A stretch of 64,000 nt of DNA from positions 1-64,000 of the forward strand of contig DATKYQ010000044.1 of the NCBI GenBank assembly GCA_035528415.1. Direction: 5' to 3'. The notes under the pieces are model-generated. The model saw only the letters and a list, made by a program, of their open reading frames with translations. It searched no databases and was not told the DNA's origin. Positions 16,459 through 25,480 of this stretch are shown piece after piece. The translations under genes and the position numbers were made by a program. How positions within the stretch are numbered: the first letter of the stretch is position 1; every line of letters begins with the position of its first letter. The DNA is from DATKYQ01 sp035528415 (lineage in GTDB: Bacteria > Myxococcota > B64-G9).

Positions 16459-17772
16459 GTGAAAAAAGTATTGGTTCTGGGGGCCGGGCTGGTTTCGCGC
16501 CCACTGGTGCGTTACCTGCTGGACAACGGATTCGAGGTAACCGTTGCCAGCCGCACCGTTGCCAAGGCCGAAAGGCTAATCGCCGGCCACTCTCACGGCC
16601 GGGCCTTGTCTCTAAACGTGGACGATGTCAGCGCCATGCGCGAACTGATCGCCGCCTGCGACATGGCGGTCAGCCTGTTGCCCGCCACGCGCCACATCGA
16701 GGTTGCCCGCGCCTGCCTGGATCTTGGCAAGCACATGGCAACCACTTCGTATGTCAGCCCCCAGATGCGGGCCCTGGATGGAGAGGCCCGCCGGAAAGGC
16801 CTACTGCTGCTAAACGAGATGGGCGTCGACCCGGGCATCGATCACATGTCCGCTATGAAGGTTATCCATCGCGAGGAGGCTGCAGGCGGCACGCTGGTGG
16901 GTTTCTCTTCCTGGTGCGGCGGACTGCCCGCCCCCGAGGCCAACGACAACCCCTTCGGCTACAAGTTCTCCTGGAGCCCCAAGGGAGTGTTGATAGCGGC
17001 CCGCAACGGCGCACGCTACCTGAAAGACGGAAGGGTTGTCGAAGTGCTTCCAGAACGTCTCTTTGCAGATCCGGCCTCGGTGGATATTCCAGGTGTCGGA
17101 AATTTCGAGGGCTACCCCAATCGCGACTCGGTGGCCTACATGAACACCTATGGCTTCGACGAACGGGTCAGGGACATGTTCCGTGGAACCCTGCGCAACA
17201 AGGGCCATTGCAGGCTCTATACCCAGCTGATCGAGTTGGGCTTGCTGGAAGACCAGCCGCGCCGGGAATTGTCCGGTCTTTCATGCCTGGATCTTATGGA
17301 AAAGCTCTTCGGCAAGCCGGTCACGGAGACTATCCCCGAAAGGTTAGGAGTCTCTCCCGGCGAGTCACCGATCGAGGCCCTCGGCTACATCGGCCTGCTC
17401 GAAGATCGCCCGATCGACATGCAGGCGGGAACGCTCATGGACCTGCTGGCCGATCGCATGAACGCGGCCCTGTGCTACAAGGAAAGCGAACGGGACATGT
17501 TGCTCATGCGCCACGATATCACATTCAGCTACGCGGACGGCGACCGGCGCGAGCGCATCACGGCTGTCATGGTCGACTACGGCATTCCCGGCCAGGACAG
17601 CTCGATGGCCCGCACCGTCTCGCTGCCGACCGCCATCGGCGTCCGCATGCTGCTCGAGGATCGCATCAAGATAAAAGGTGTTCACATTCCGATCAAGCCT
17701 GAGATCTACGAGCCCGTGCTTGCGGAACTTGAGCGCCTTAACATCGCTTTCAGCGAGACCCGATCGATCTGA
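16459..17772 (+). CDS. saccharopine dehydrogenase, glutamate-forming type
   Basis: A 437-residue NAD(P)-dependent dehydrogenase, similar to the C-terminal half of AASS. The Rossmann motif VLVLGAGLVSRPLVRYL opens the protein (residues 3-19). Further family segments are LLNEMGVDPGIDHMSA, SWCGGLPAPE and NPFGYKFSWSP, around the active site. With the preceding LOR protein it would convert saccharopine to glutamate and aminoadipate semialdehyde, completing the first steps of lysine breakdown. The start is GTG after AGGAG. The lysA-lysC pair elsewhere in the window indicates lysine is made through diaminopimelate, so a catabolic role here is more likely than synthesis. The reverse direction cannot be excluded. 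Confidence 0.83.
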   Translation: MKKVLVLGAGLVSRPLVRYLLDNGFEVTVASRTVAKAERLIAGHSHGRALSLNVDDVSAMRELIAACDMAVSLLPATRHIEVARACLDLGKHMATTSYVSPQMRALDGEARRKGLLLLNEMGVDPGIDHMSAMKVIHREEAAGGTLVGFSSWCGGLPAPEANDNPFGYKFSWSPKGVLIAARNGARYLKDGRVVEVLPERLFADPASVDIPGVGNFEGYPNRDSVAYMNTYGFDERVRDMFRGTLRNKGHCRLYTQLIELGLLEDQPRRELSGLSCLDLMEKLFGKPVTETIPERLGVSPGESPIEALGYIGLLEDRPIDMQAGTLMDLLADRMNAALCYKESERDMLLMRHDITFSYADGDRRERITAVMVDYGIPGQDSSMARTVSLPTAIGVRMLLEDRIKIKGVHIPIKPEIYEPVLAELERLNIAFSETRSI

Positions 17773-17793
17773 TACGGTAACGCGACGCTGTAA

Positions 17794-17822
17794 TTGACTC
17801 ACGCCGGATATGACAATAGTAT
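17794..17822 (+). promoter_or_regulatory. candidate promoter with leaderless start
   Basis: TTGACT and TAGTAT are separated by 17 bases. The predicted start lies at the ATG of 17830, seven to eight bases after the -10 box. No Shine-Dalgarno is visible before this ATG, which fits a leaderless mRNA. Confidence 0.5.
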
Positions 17823-17829
17823 TATTCTT

Positions 17830-18381
17830 ATGAAACGATTGGTGTGCGTCATTTTCTGCCTCGCTCTCGCCCTACCGGCTGCGGCGGCCACGGTAGAGGC
17901 CAACTGGAACGCGGTCAGCCGGGATGTCAACGGCCAGCCGGAGTCTGTCAGCCACTACATACTCTACTATGGTGAGACGGCCCGGCCAGGCAACGTCGTC
18001 CACCCTTCCGATCCGGCCTTCGCCTATGATCATCAGGCCAATGTTGGCAACGTCACCCAGGTACAGCAGGGCAACTTGACGGTCGGACAGACTTATTTTT
18101 TCGCAGTCGCCGCGGTCGACGCGGCCGGCAACCTTTCCGACTATTCCGGCGAGGTGAGCATCATTGTCCCCGAGCCATCCGACGGCGGCCCGTCTGATGG
18201 CGGCCCGTCTGATGGTGACTCCCATACAGATGCCGGAGCCGACAGCGGACAGCAGGTGGATAGCGGGGGGCAGACCGTCAGCGGCGGCTGCGGCTGCGCC
18301 GCCGCGGGCACGGCCCGCTCTTGCTGGTTGATGATACTGCTGGTGCCGCTCGTCCTCCGCAAACAGGTCCGATCAGCTTGA
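17830..18381 (+). CDS. secreted FN3-domain protein with MYXO-CTERM-like tail
   Basis: A 183-residue surface protein. The signal peptide covers about residues 1-20 (ending ALPAAAA). A fibronectin type III domain follows (about 22-110: VEANWNAVS, SHYILYYGE, GQTYFFAVAAVDAAGNLSDYS). Then comes a repetitive linker DGGPSDGGPSDG of low complexity, and a C-terminal segment GGCGCAAAGTARSCW, a hydrophobic helix LMILLVPLVLRK and a basic end. Such Cys-Gly, helix, basic tripartite tails are typical of MYXO-CTERM-like sorting signals. The TTG start of the next gene overlaps its stop. Function unknown; perhaps surface display in complex with the downstream proteins. Confidence 0.75.
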   Translation: MKRLVCVIFCLALALPAAAATVEANWNAVSRDVNGQPESVSHYILYYGETARPGNVVHPSDPAFAYDHQANVGNVTQVQQGNLTVGQTYFFAVAAVDAAGNLSDYSGEVSIIVPEPSDGGPSDGGPSDGDSHTDAGADSGQQVDSGGQTVSGGCGCAAAGTARSCWLMILLVPLVLRKQVRSA

Positions 18382-19319
18382 AAAACAGCCGCCGAGACTT
18401 TGTTCGCAAAAGCATCTTGGCAGGCGCAGCCGTTGCGCTGTGCAAGACGCGTCTCGGCCGGGCAGCGGCGAGAACCGGCCCGGCCAAGTCTGCGGTTCGT
18501 CCCGAACTTGCCGCGGTCAGCGGAAAAGACGCCGGGCGTATGTTCGCGCGGGCAGTCGATCTCCTGGGAGGAGCCGAGAAATTCGTCTCGCCCGGCGATC
18601 GGGTGGTGATCAAGCCCAATGCCTCCTTTGCCAACCCCGCGAATTGGGGCAACAACACCAACCCCGAGGTGCTGGCCGCCGCCTGCGAGTTCTTCATAAA
18701 AGCCGGGGCGCGCAAGGTCGTAGTCGTCGACTATCCGCTCATGGGCGGAGCCAAGGCGCCCCAGGCCAATGGGCTGGCCGCCATATGCCGCGGCCTGTCC
18801 GGCGTGGAACTTTCCGTGCTGTCCGCCCGACACCAGTTTCGCAAGCTGTCAGTGCCCGGGGGAGAGACCCTGAAGACAGTTGAGGTGTCCCGCGAGGTGC
18901 TGGACGCCGACTTGCTCGTCAACCTGCCGGTGGCCAAGGCGCACGACGCCGTGGCGGCCAGCATCGGCCTGAAGAACTTGATGGGGATAATATGGGACAG
19001 GGCCGCCTTTCATACCATGCTGGAGATCAACCGCGCCATCGCCGAGCTTTCACTGGCGGTGCGCCCACAGCTGACCGTCGTCGATATGACCCGGGTGATG
19101 GTGACCAATGGCCCTAAGGGGCCGGGCGAGGTTGCCACCCCTAACTTGTTGGTGGCCTCGAGCGATCCCATCGCCGCCGACGCCTACAGCTTGACCAAGG
19201 CGCGCTTCAACGGGCGCCGCTTCCGGCCCAAGCAGATTCGCTATCTGCGCTATGCCCACCAGGCCGGACTGGGCGAGATCGATCTTTCTGCGGTCGATAT
19301 CCGCGAGGACCGTGTGTGA
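18378..19319 (+). CDS. Tat-exported DUF362 protein, second copy
   Basis: A 313-residue protein starting at TTG 18378, which overlaps the stop of the FN3 gene. The twin-arginine signal SRRDFVRKSILAGAAVALC is within the first 25 residues; starts further upstream would bury it. The body shows DUF362 segments: VVIKPNASFANPANWGNNTNPEVL, VVVVDYPLMGG, LVNLPVAKAHDAVAASIGLKNLMGI and SSDPIAADAYS. Relatives can act with Fe-S clusters, yet no ferredoxin motif is in this gene. The stop overlaps the GTG of the large propeller protein, so they are co-translated. Function unknown. Confidence 0.78.
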   Translation: MKNSRRDFVRKSILAGAAVALCKTRLGRAAARTGPAKSAVRPELAAVSGKDAGRMFARAVDLLGGAEKFVSPGDRVVIKPNASFANPANWGNNTNPEVLAAACEFFIKAGARKVVVVDYPLMGGAKAPQANGLAAICRGLSGVELSVLSARHQFRKLSVPGGETLKTVEVSREVLDADLLVNLPVAKAHDAVAASIGLKNLMGIIWDRAAFHTMLEINRAIAELSLAVRPQLTVVDMTRVMVTNGPKGPGEVATPNLLVASSDPIAADAYSLTKARFNGRRFRPKQIRYLRYAHQAGLGEIDLSAVDIREDRV

Positions 19320-22300
19320 GCCACCGGTTTATCGGTTTTCTGCTTGTTTTTGCAATCCTCGCCTGGCTGCCGGGCCAGGCCGCCGCTGGCATGCGCTATC
19401 CACGCGTTGTACGCGATTCGCAGGGGACCTGGATAGCCACCGACGAGGCGCTGATTCACCTGGTCGGTGATCTTTGGACTTTCTACGGTACAAACGACGG
19501 CTTACCGGCCGACCGGGTGCGCATGGTGGCGCCCGACGACCGCGAGGTCTGGGCGGCCACGCCGCGCGGCCTGGGCCGCATGGATCGCAGTTCGCGGCGC
19601 TGGGAGGCTTTCACGGCGCCCGACCCGTTGCCTTCAAGCAACGTCTTTGCCGTTGCGGTTGACGACCGCTACGCATGGGTGGGCACCGCGCGGGGCGCCG
19701 TACGCTACGATAAGACCAGCCGTGAATGGAGCCGTCTTGCCGACGCCGGCGGTCCGGGTGAGCAAGCGGTGTTCGACGTACTCTCGTTCGGGCGCAGCGT
19801 CTGGCTGGCCACCACCCGGGGCGTCTATCGCTACGACCGTCAGACGCAGGTCTTCAGGCATTTTGGACCGCAGGAAGGGCTCGACCTGGGTGATGTCTTC
19901 GAGATCGTCCTGGCCGGCCAGAGCCTGTGGTTCTTGTGCCGCCGGGGATTGGCCCGCTTCGATCTGCACAGCGAGGCCATCTCGACATTTACCGAAAAGG
20001 ACGGCCTGCCTAGTACGCGAATTACCGCCTTTGCCCAGGTGCAGGGAGACATATGGATAGCCACCCCCAAGGGCATGGCGGTTTACAGTCCGGGCGCCGA
20101 CGCCATCGGGCCTTTCATCTACTCCCGCGGCATGCCGGCCGGCACGGTGACAGGGATCGAGGCGGCCCTGCCATGGGTATGGGTCTCTAGCGATCACGGC
20201 CTGGGCATGTTCAACACTTTGCGCCGTGTGTGGGAGGAGAAGCGATCCGCGGATGGCCTGGCCAATAACATCATCGATGGAATCGCCATGGCCGGCTCGA
20301 CCTTGGTACTTCTTCAGCCAGGAGGCTACCAGGGCTATCTGATCCAGCAGGACGACTGGGTGACCTACTCGCGGGATGATGTCTGGTCTGGCACGATGGG
20401 AACCAGGAGCGAACCGTCCGCCTGGCGCTTCAATTTCGAGATGACCCTCAGCGGCGAGGGAAACTTCTCGAAATCCGGCGGTAGCTGGGAAAACAACCGG
20501 CAACTAGTGCCCGACCTGCGCCTGGGAATGGGAACCGAGCTGGAAGGCGGGCGTACGCTGGACGCCTCGATTCGTCTCGATGCAGGCGATGTCACCCTGC
20601 CGGGAATACGCGAATACGACGCGGAGTTACGTATCAGGGGCAACCAGACCGACACCATCCGCGAGCTGCTTGTATCCGACATGATGCCGCTGATGGGCAA
20701 CGAGAACGACCACGATCTGATCGCCGACGCCTGGCTCGAGGGTCTGGGTATCCGCCAGCGCATGGGAGACGGCACCGGGCGCAAGCGCGATCCAGTCGAG
20801 GTCGAAGCCGACGTCGGCCTGCGCCGGGGTGTGCGCCAGCGCGAGTTCTTCCGTGGCTCGATCGATCTCAGCTACCAGCTGGCCAAGCAATACATTACGC
20901 CCGGCTCGGACATCGTCAAGGTCGACGGCATGATCCTCGAGCGCGGCGTCGACTACATCATCACTCACACCACCGGTCAGCTTTCCTTCCTGAATCCCGA
21001 TCGGGTCAACGCCCTCAGCCTGATCGAGGTCAACTACACCTACGAGCAGATCCCCCGCAAGGAAACCTCCGGGCGCTCGCTTCTGGAGATGCTTCCCTGG
21101 GACAACGAGCTGGGAACCTTCGTGCGCTCCGGCACGCCGGTTTACGTGACTGACGAGGGGGGTCTGTATGCCCAGATCGACGGAGCGGCGCCCAAGTATA
21201 TCGATCGAGGTTGGGTCGAGAGCGTCTTTCAGGACTATTCCCAGGGCTCGACCAAGGTAAGCGTGCAGATCCACGACATGGGCTCGCTCGAACAAGCCTC
21301 CGAGATCTTCGACTACGACCGTCCGGTCTCGTACCAGGTCTTGTTCGAGGACGAGGACTCCGTCGCCCTGCTGGACGAGAGCCTGCCATCGGGCTACGCG
21401 GTCAAGATGCGCATGGATCGTTTCTACGTCGAGCTGACGATCGACGAGAAGAGCCGATCGTCCGAGATCCTGGTAAACCTCTTCGCCCAGGCAATTAAGA
21501 CCAAGGGCAGCCTGTCCGGCACTCTGATGGACTCGCTGCGTCCGTTGATCGGGCGCCTGCGCGTGGGTGTCAACCCAAGCGATCACTACGGCTTCGGGGC
21601 ATCCTACCTGGGCAGCGGGGACGTGGAAGACAACCAGATAGAGAAGCGCCTCGATCTCGACGCCGGACGTTACGATCTGGCCAGCCTGGACATGTGGACG
21701 AACAACGACATCGGCGCCGGCGACTACGGCGGTAACCTGTACTCATTTCTCCAGGTGGCCAAGGGCCACGCCCAAAACGGCCCGACAGACAGCCAGGGGT
21801 ACGCCGCCTCGGGCAATGTTCTATACAACGCCCCGGCTTTGAATCTGCGCCTGGACGGCGAGGCTCACTCGCGCGATTTCACCACGCTGGGCACGCGGGA
21901 CACCCCGCTCGGCACCTTCGCCGCTGATGTCAGGGGAGACGCCACATTCATGCCACTGCGCTGGCTCTCGTTGCGCTTGCTGTACGATCACCAGCGTTCC
22001 TACCTGGCGCCCGAACTTGCCGCGGGCTCACCCGCCGACGGGGTGAACGAGAGCCAGCTGGGCAAGCTGACCTTCATGCGGGCGCGTTGGCCCACGCTCT
22101 GGTTTTTGGCCGGGCACAGCATCCTGCTGGGAGGCGGACATCGAGATGAGAAGATCCGCCTGGCCGGCAGCCTCGAGTACGACCTTGCAAAGGGGATCCT
22201 CGATTTTCTTGGTTTTCGCAAGCTGGCGGTCAAGGGTTATTTCGACAATTCATCGAGCGACGTCTCAGGCCCGCTAACTGCAGACAGCGGAAACTTCCAG

Positions 22301-23389
22301 GTCTTTGGATCGACGCCCGGAACGGCGCGCAATATGCGTTTCGAGTTGAAAGCCGCACCGACCCGCACCGAGGATTGTTACGCCCGCTTCGAGCGCAAGA
22401 CGTTCGATCCCGCCCAGGGAATGACCGGCGGCCAGCAACCGCTCGAGTCCTGGGAACTGGTCATGGGCGCGGCCAGCCGCTATGTCGAGGGACTTGTGCC
22501 GACATTCAACGGCAAACTCTCCCGTTACAGGGGCAGCCAGCTTAAGGGCGACGCCGTGACGAATGTCGACACGGCCCAGGCGCTCCTGTCGGGGCAGATC
22601 GAGATGTTTCCCGGACGCTGGATCGAGACTCTCGGCAGCCTGATGCTGGCGGTGGGTTACGGCTACACCAACACCGAAGAGGCCGAGGCCATGTCCATGC
22701 AGGCGCACCTGCAAAAGCACCAACTGGACGGGCGAGCGGCCTTCGGCAACTACGACGATCCGTTCCGCATCGAAACACGCGGCCGGTACTGGACGGTGTC
22801 AGAAGACGAGCACCAGGACAATACCGAACGTTTCTACGAGGTGCTAAACCGTCTGACCTTCAGGCCCATCTATACGTCGCCCATCACGCTGCGCTTCGAT
22901 ATCAGCAGGCTTGAGCAAACTCCTATAGACACCCGGCGTAGCGGAGTCGTCATGCGCTACTTTCCCTCGATCGAGTGGGAGCGCCGCTGGTCGCTCGACC
23001 TGGCAACCAAGATTCGTATCGAGACGCCCTTGCGCCTATTGGATGACGCCCTGGACGAGAACCTGGGGGCCAATGTTACTTTCAAGGAATGGTCGCTGAA
23101 GCCTTGGGTCGAGGCGCGCCTGCGCCTGCGTGACATGTGGCGGGGAAGCCTGTTGCGCCTCATCGTGCGAGGCTCGTTTGCCTGGGTCGACTGGTTCGAG
23201 TCCGGCACAGGCGCCGAGCGGGCCTGGGAAACAATGGGTTCTGTGTGGCTCGACTGGGAAAAGGCGGGCGTGTTCATCGTTCGTCTGGGAGTTATCTATA
23301 CGCGCCACAAGTGCCAGGAGCGCGTCGGCACGGACTGCGCCAGCTTTCATTCCATCCAGCCGTCGATAAAGGCCATAGCACGCTTTTGA
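19316..23389 (+). CDS. giant propeller plus outer-membrane-barrel-like protein
   Basis: A 1357-residue exported protein. A signal peptide covers residues 1-25. Residues about 30-340 form a seven-bladed propeller like those of two-component sensor proteins (GDLWTFYGTNDGLPADRVR, VWAATPRGLGRMD, IWIATPKGMAVYS). Residues about 360-1340 are beta-rich with alternating hydrophobic and polar residues and many aromatic ends, as in outer-membrane barrels; the last residue is Phe. A segment near 570 (VDGMILERGVDYIITHTTGQLSFL) resembles a module seen in large surface proteins. Near 660-740 the segment IHDMGSLEQASEIFDY looks like DUF6599. It overlaps the DUF362 gene. It is probably a cell-envelope sensor, scaffold or export barrel. 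Confidence 0.65.
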   Translation: MSHRFIGFLLVFAILAWLPGQAAAGMRYPRVVRDSQGTWIATDEALIHLVGDLWTFYGTNDGLPADRVRMVAPDDREVWAATPRGLGRMDRSSRRWEAFTAPDPLPSSNVFAVAVDDRYAWVGTARGAVRYDKTSREWSRLADAGGPGEQAVFDVLSFGRSVWLATTRGVYRYDRQTQVFRHFGPQEGLDLGDVFEIVLAGQSLWFLCRRGLARFDLHSEAISTFTEKDGLPSTRITAFAQVQGDIWIATPKGMAVYSPGADAIGPFIYSRGMPAGTVTGIEAALPWVWVSSDHGLGMFNTLRRVWEEKRSADGLANNIIDGIAMAGSTLVLLQPGGYQGYLIQQDDWVTYSRDDVWSGTMGTRSEPSAWRFNFEMTLSGEGNFSKSGGSWENNRQLVPDLRLGMGTELEGGRTLDASIRLDAGDVTLPGIREYDAELRIRGNQTDTIRELLVSDMMPLMGNENDHDLIADAWLEGLGIRQRMGDGTGRKRDPVEVEADVGLRRGVRQREFFRGSIDLSYQLAKQYITPGSDIVKVDGMILERGVDYIITHTTGQLSFLNPDRVNALSLIEVNYTYEQIPRKETSGRSLLEMLPWDNELGTFVRSGTPVYVTDEGGLYAQIDGAAPKYIDRGWVESVFQDYSQGSTKVSVQIHDMGSLEQASEIFDYDRPVSYQVLFEDEDSVALLDESLPSGYAVKMRMDRFYVELTIDEKSRSSEILVNLFAQAIKTKGSLSGTLMDSLRPLIGRLRVGVNPSDHYGFGASYLGSGDVEDNQIEKRLDLDAGRYDLASLDMWTNNDIGAGDYGGNLYSFLQVAKGHAQNGPTDSQGYAASGNVLYNAPALNLRLDGEAHSRDFTTLGTRDTPLGTFAADVRGDATFMPLRWLSLRLLYDHQRSYLAPELAAGSPADGVNESQLGKLTFMRARWPTLWFLAGHSILLGGGHRDEKIRLAGSLEYDLAKGILDFLGFRKLAVKGYFDNSSSDVSGPLTADSGNFQVFGSTPGTARNMRFELKAAPTRTEDCYARFERKTFDPAQGMTGGQQPLESWELVMGAASRYVEGLVPTFNGKLSRYRGSQLKGDAVTNVDTAQALLSGQIEMFPGRWIETLGSLMLAVGYGYTNTEEAEAMSMQAHLQKHQLDGRAAFGNYDDPFRIETRGRYWTVSEDEHQDNTERFYEVLNRLTFRPIYTSPITLRFDISRLEQTPIDTRRSGVVMRYFPSIEWERRWSLDLATKIRIETPLRLLDDALDENLGANVTFKEWSLKPWVEARLRLRDMWRGSLLRLIVRGSFAWVDWFESGTGAERAWETMGSVWLDWEKAGVFIVRLGVIYTRHKCQERVGTDCASFHSIQPSIKAIARF

Positions 23390-23404
23390 AAGGGAGAGTG
23401 TCGC

Positions 23405-24163
23405 GTGTCCAGCGATAACGGAATAGAAATACAGGCACGGGATCTTACCAAGACCTTTGCCGCCGGGAAGGGCAAGCAGCTCTGTGCGGTGAACGGGTTG
23501 AGCTTCGAGGCGCAGCGTGGCGAGGTTTTCGGGCTACTGGGAATGAACGGCGCCGGTAAGACCACGACGCTGCGCATGTTGGCGACAATGTTGACGCCGA
23601 CGAGGGGCGATGCACAGGTGGCCGGCTACTCGGTAACCCGCAAGCCCGAGGAGGTGCGGCGCCGAATTGGTTTCATGTCCAGCGCCACGAGTCTTTACGG
23701 TCGTCTGACGGCCCGCGAGATGATCGCATACTTCGGCCACCTGCACGGCATGAGTAATGATCGCATTGCCCGGCGCACGCAGGAGTTGTTCACCCTGCTG
23801 GACATGCATGCTTTCGCCGATCGCCGCTGTGACCGTTTGTCGTCGGGAATGAAGCAGAAGGTCTCGATAGTCAGGACGGTGCTGCACGATCCCGACGTGA
23901 TGATCTTAGACGAGCCCACCACCGGTCTCGATGTCCTGACTTCCAGGGTGATCGTCGATTTCATCAAGGACTGCCGCGCCCGTGGCCGCTGCGTCGTGCT
24001 GTCCACTCATATAATGTCCGAGGTGGAGAAACTGGCAGATCGGGTGGGAGTGATCCACGCGGGCAAGCTTCTGAGCTGCGAGACAATTAACGACCTTCGC
24101 GCCCGAACACCCGGCGGCCGGGTCGAGGATGCTTTTATCAAACTGGTCGAAGGGCTATCCTGA
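23405..24163 (+). CDS. ABC transporter ATPase (NatA-like)
   Basis: A 252-residue export ATPase of the NatA/DrrA type. Walker A is GMNGAGKTTT, the signature is RLSSGMKQKVSI, Walker B is VMILDEPTTGLDV, and the switch is STHIMSEVE. The GTG start follows GGGAGAG. No permease gene is adjacent: the best partner is the NatB-like permease at 13634, on the same strand 8 kb upstream. A membrane-associated protein gene and a regulator follow. The substrate cannot be inferred from the ATPase. Confidence 0.83.
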   Translation: MSSDNGIEIQARDLTKTFAAGKGKQLCAVNGLSFEAQRGEVFGLLGMNGAGKTTTLRMLATMLTPTRGDAQVAGYSVTRKPEEVRRRIGFMSSATSLYGRLTAREMIAYFGHLHGMSNDRIARRTQELFTLLDMHAFADRRCDRLSSGMKQKVSIVRTVLHDPDVMILDEPTTGLDVLTSRVIVDFIKDCRARGRCVVLSTHIMSEVEKLADRVGVIHAGKLLSCETINDLRARTPGGRVEDAFIKLVEGLS

Positions 24164-24180
24164 TCACTGGAGGCGTGGCC

Positions 24181-24564
24181 ATGAAGGGATCCTGGAAAAA
24201 GTCCTGGTTCGTACATTCATACCCGGACGCGGTAATACGCATGATCAAGCTCATGCCGCGTGTCTACGAGGATGGCGCCCTGGCCGGAATAGTGGGCTGG
24301 ATGGGCCGGACCTACTCTCACCAGCGCAGGGACGCTCGTCCCAAGTCCCCGAAACTTTCGGTCGACAAAGGCGAGCGGCTGATTTTCCAGCACGATCAGA
24401 TTACCCCTTTCACCTACACTGTTCAGATGAAAGAACAAGAAGGCGGGACACAGATTGAGGTCGAGGTAAAAACATCCGGCAGCAGCCGGGACACGACCTC
24501 CAGCGAACAGGTCGTGACGCTTCTCTTCGCTTTAACCAAGGCGCTGGAGCCAGGCACGGGTTAA
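24181..24564 (+). CDS. conserved-looking hypothetical protein
   Basis: I do not recognise it. A 127-residue protein, probably cytoplasmic, as no signal or membrane helix is seen. It begins MKGSWKKSWFVHSYPDAVIRM at an ATG with GGAGG seven bases upstream; a GTG six bases earlier is an alternative start. It is rich in charged residues and has a strand-like middle FTYTVQMKEQEGGTQIEVEVKTSG. The spacing of 17 bases from the NatA-like gene suggests co-transcription. The stop overlaps that of the convergent response regulator by four bases. Confidence 0.6.
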   Translation: MKGSWKKSWFVHSYPDAVIRMIKLMPRVYEDGALAGIVGWMGRTYSHQRRDARPKSPKLSVDKGERLIFQHDQITPFTYTVQMKEQEGGTQIEVEVKTSGSSRDTTSSEQVVTLLFALTKALEPGTG

Positions 24565-25376
24565 GTGCGGCGCGGGGCTCTTCCCAGTAGTGACTCAAGC
24601 TCGGCGGCGACGTCGGCGGCATTATTCAAAAACGGACGGTAGAGCACCTTCTGGGCCCCCTGGTGGATCGCCTCAACTGCCCCTTCCAGGCCGTGCACCA
24701 TGGCCACGGCCACAAAATTCACTTCGGGATGGATCATCAACGTGCTCCGCAGAAAACAGGCCCCGGCGTTGTCACGCTGGAGAATCTCGAGCTCGCAGAT
24801 CAAAGCGTCTGCCTCTTTCGCTCTCAGAGACTCCAGGATCCTCGACACTTTTCTGACCGGCACGGCTTTGTGTCCCAACAATTCGACGCCCTCGCGCAAC
24901 AGGCCGCCGATTCGCTCATCGCTTTCGCAGATCAGCACCCGGCACCTGTCCGCCGCCGGACGCGTGCTTTTCGAACGACGGCTGCGTTTATCGCGCCGAT
25001 CGAGCACCTCGATCACCTTGGCCTCGAGGTCGGCGACATCGAACGGCTTGACGATGTAGTCGTCTACACCGATGGCCATGGCCTCTTCGGCCGACTCGCG
25101 CGATGCATAAGCGGTGATCAGCAGGGTGGCTATGTTGGCGTCGTGTGCCTTGGCCCGCCTGATGACGTCAAGCCCGGTGATTCCGGGCAGGTTTTTATCG
25201 ACGATCAGTAAATCGAAGTGCTCTTTAAGCGCCAGCGAGATAGCCTTCTCTCCGTCGGGGGCATAGACAAGGTACATCCCCGGACGTTCGAGGGTGTTGC
25301 GGACAACCTCCCAGACGACGACCTCGTCATCAACCACAAGAATACGGCAGGGTCTGTCAACAAACGCCGCGCTCAA
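24561..25376 (-). CDS. response regulator with a second, degenerate receiver domain
   Basis: A 271-residue regulator without DNA-binding domain. Residues 11-128 form an intact receiver: acidic pair D16/D17, phospho-acceptor D60 in LLIVDKNLPG, Thr in LLITAYAS, and K110 in VKPFD. A basic linker (KRSRRSKSTR) leads to a second receiver-like region (about 146-270). There the acceptor place is occupied by E195 in ALICELEI and the Lys by R247 in LYRPF, so it should not be phosphorylated normally. It probably transmits a signal by protein contact. It is divergent from the degenerate GGDEF protein at 25481, a likely functional neighbour. TTG start. Confidence 0.75.
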   Translation of the reverse strand: MSAAFVDRPCRILVVDDEVVVWEVVRNTLERPGMYLVYAPDGEKAISLALKEHFDLLIVDKNLPGITGLDVIRRAKAHDANIATLLITAYASRESAEEAMAIGVDDYIVKPFDVADLEAKVIEVLDRRDKRSRRSKSTRPAADRCRVLICESDERIGGLLREGVELLGHKAVPVRKVSRILESLRAKEADALICELEILQRDNAGACFLRSTLMIHPEVNFVAVAMVHGLEGAVEAIHQGAQKVLYRPFLNNAADVAAELESLLGRAPRRT

Positions 25377-25409
25377 GTCAATCGTCCCTTTCTTCTCACA
25401 ATAGATGAC

Positions 25410-25438
25410 ATTCTAGCGCTGCCGTGGGAGCTATACAA
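25410..25438 (-). promoter_or_regulatory. candidate promoter of the response regulator
   Basis: On the minus strand TTGTAT and TAGAAT are 17 bases apart, ending about 34 bases before the TTG start at 25376. The -10 box equals that of other candidates in the window. Confidence 0.42.
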
Positions 25439-25480
25439 GCTTCCTTATCGATCTGCTTGCATTCAGCACGGTGACTGGCT

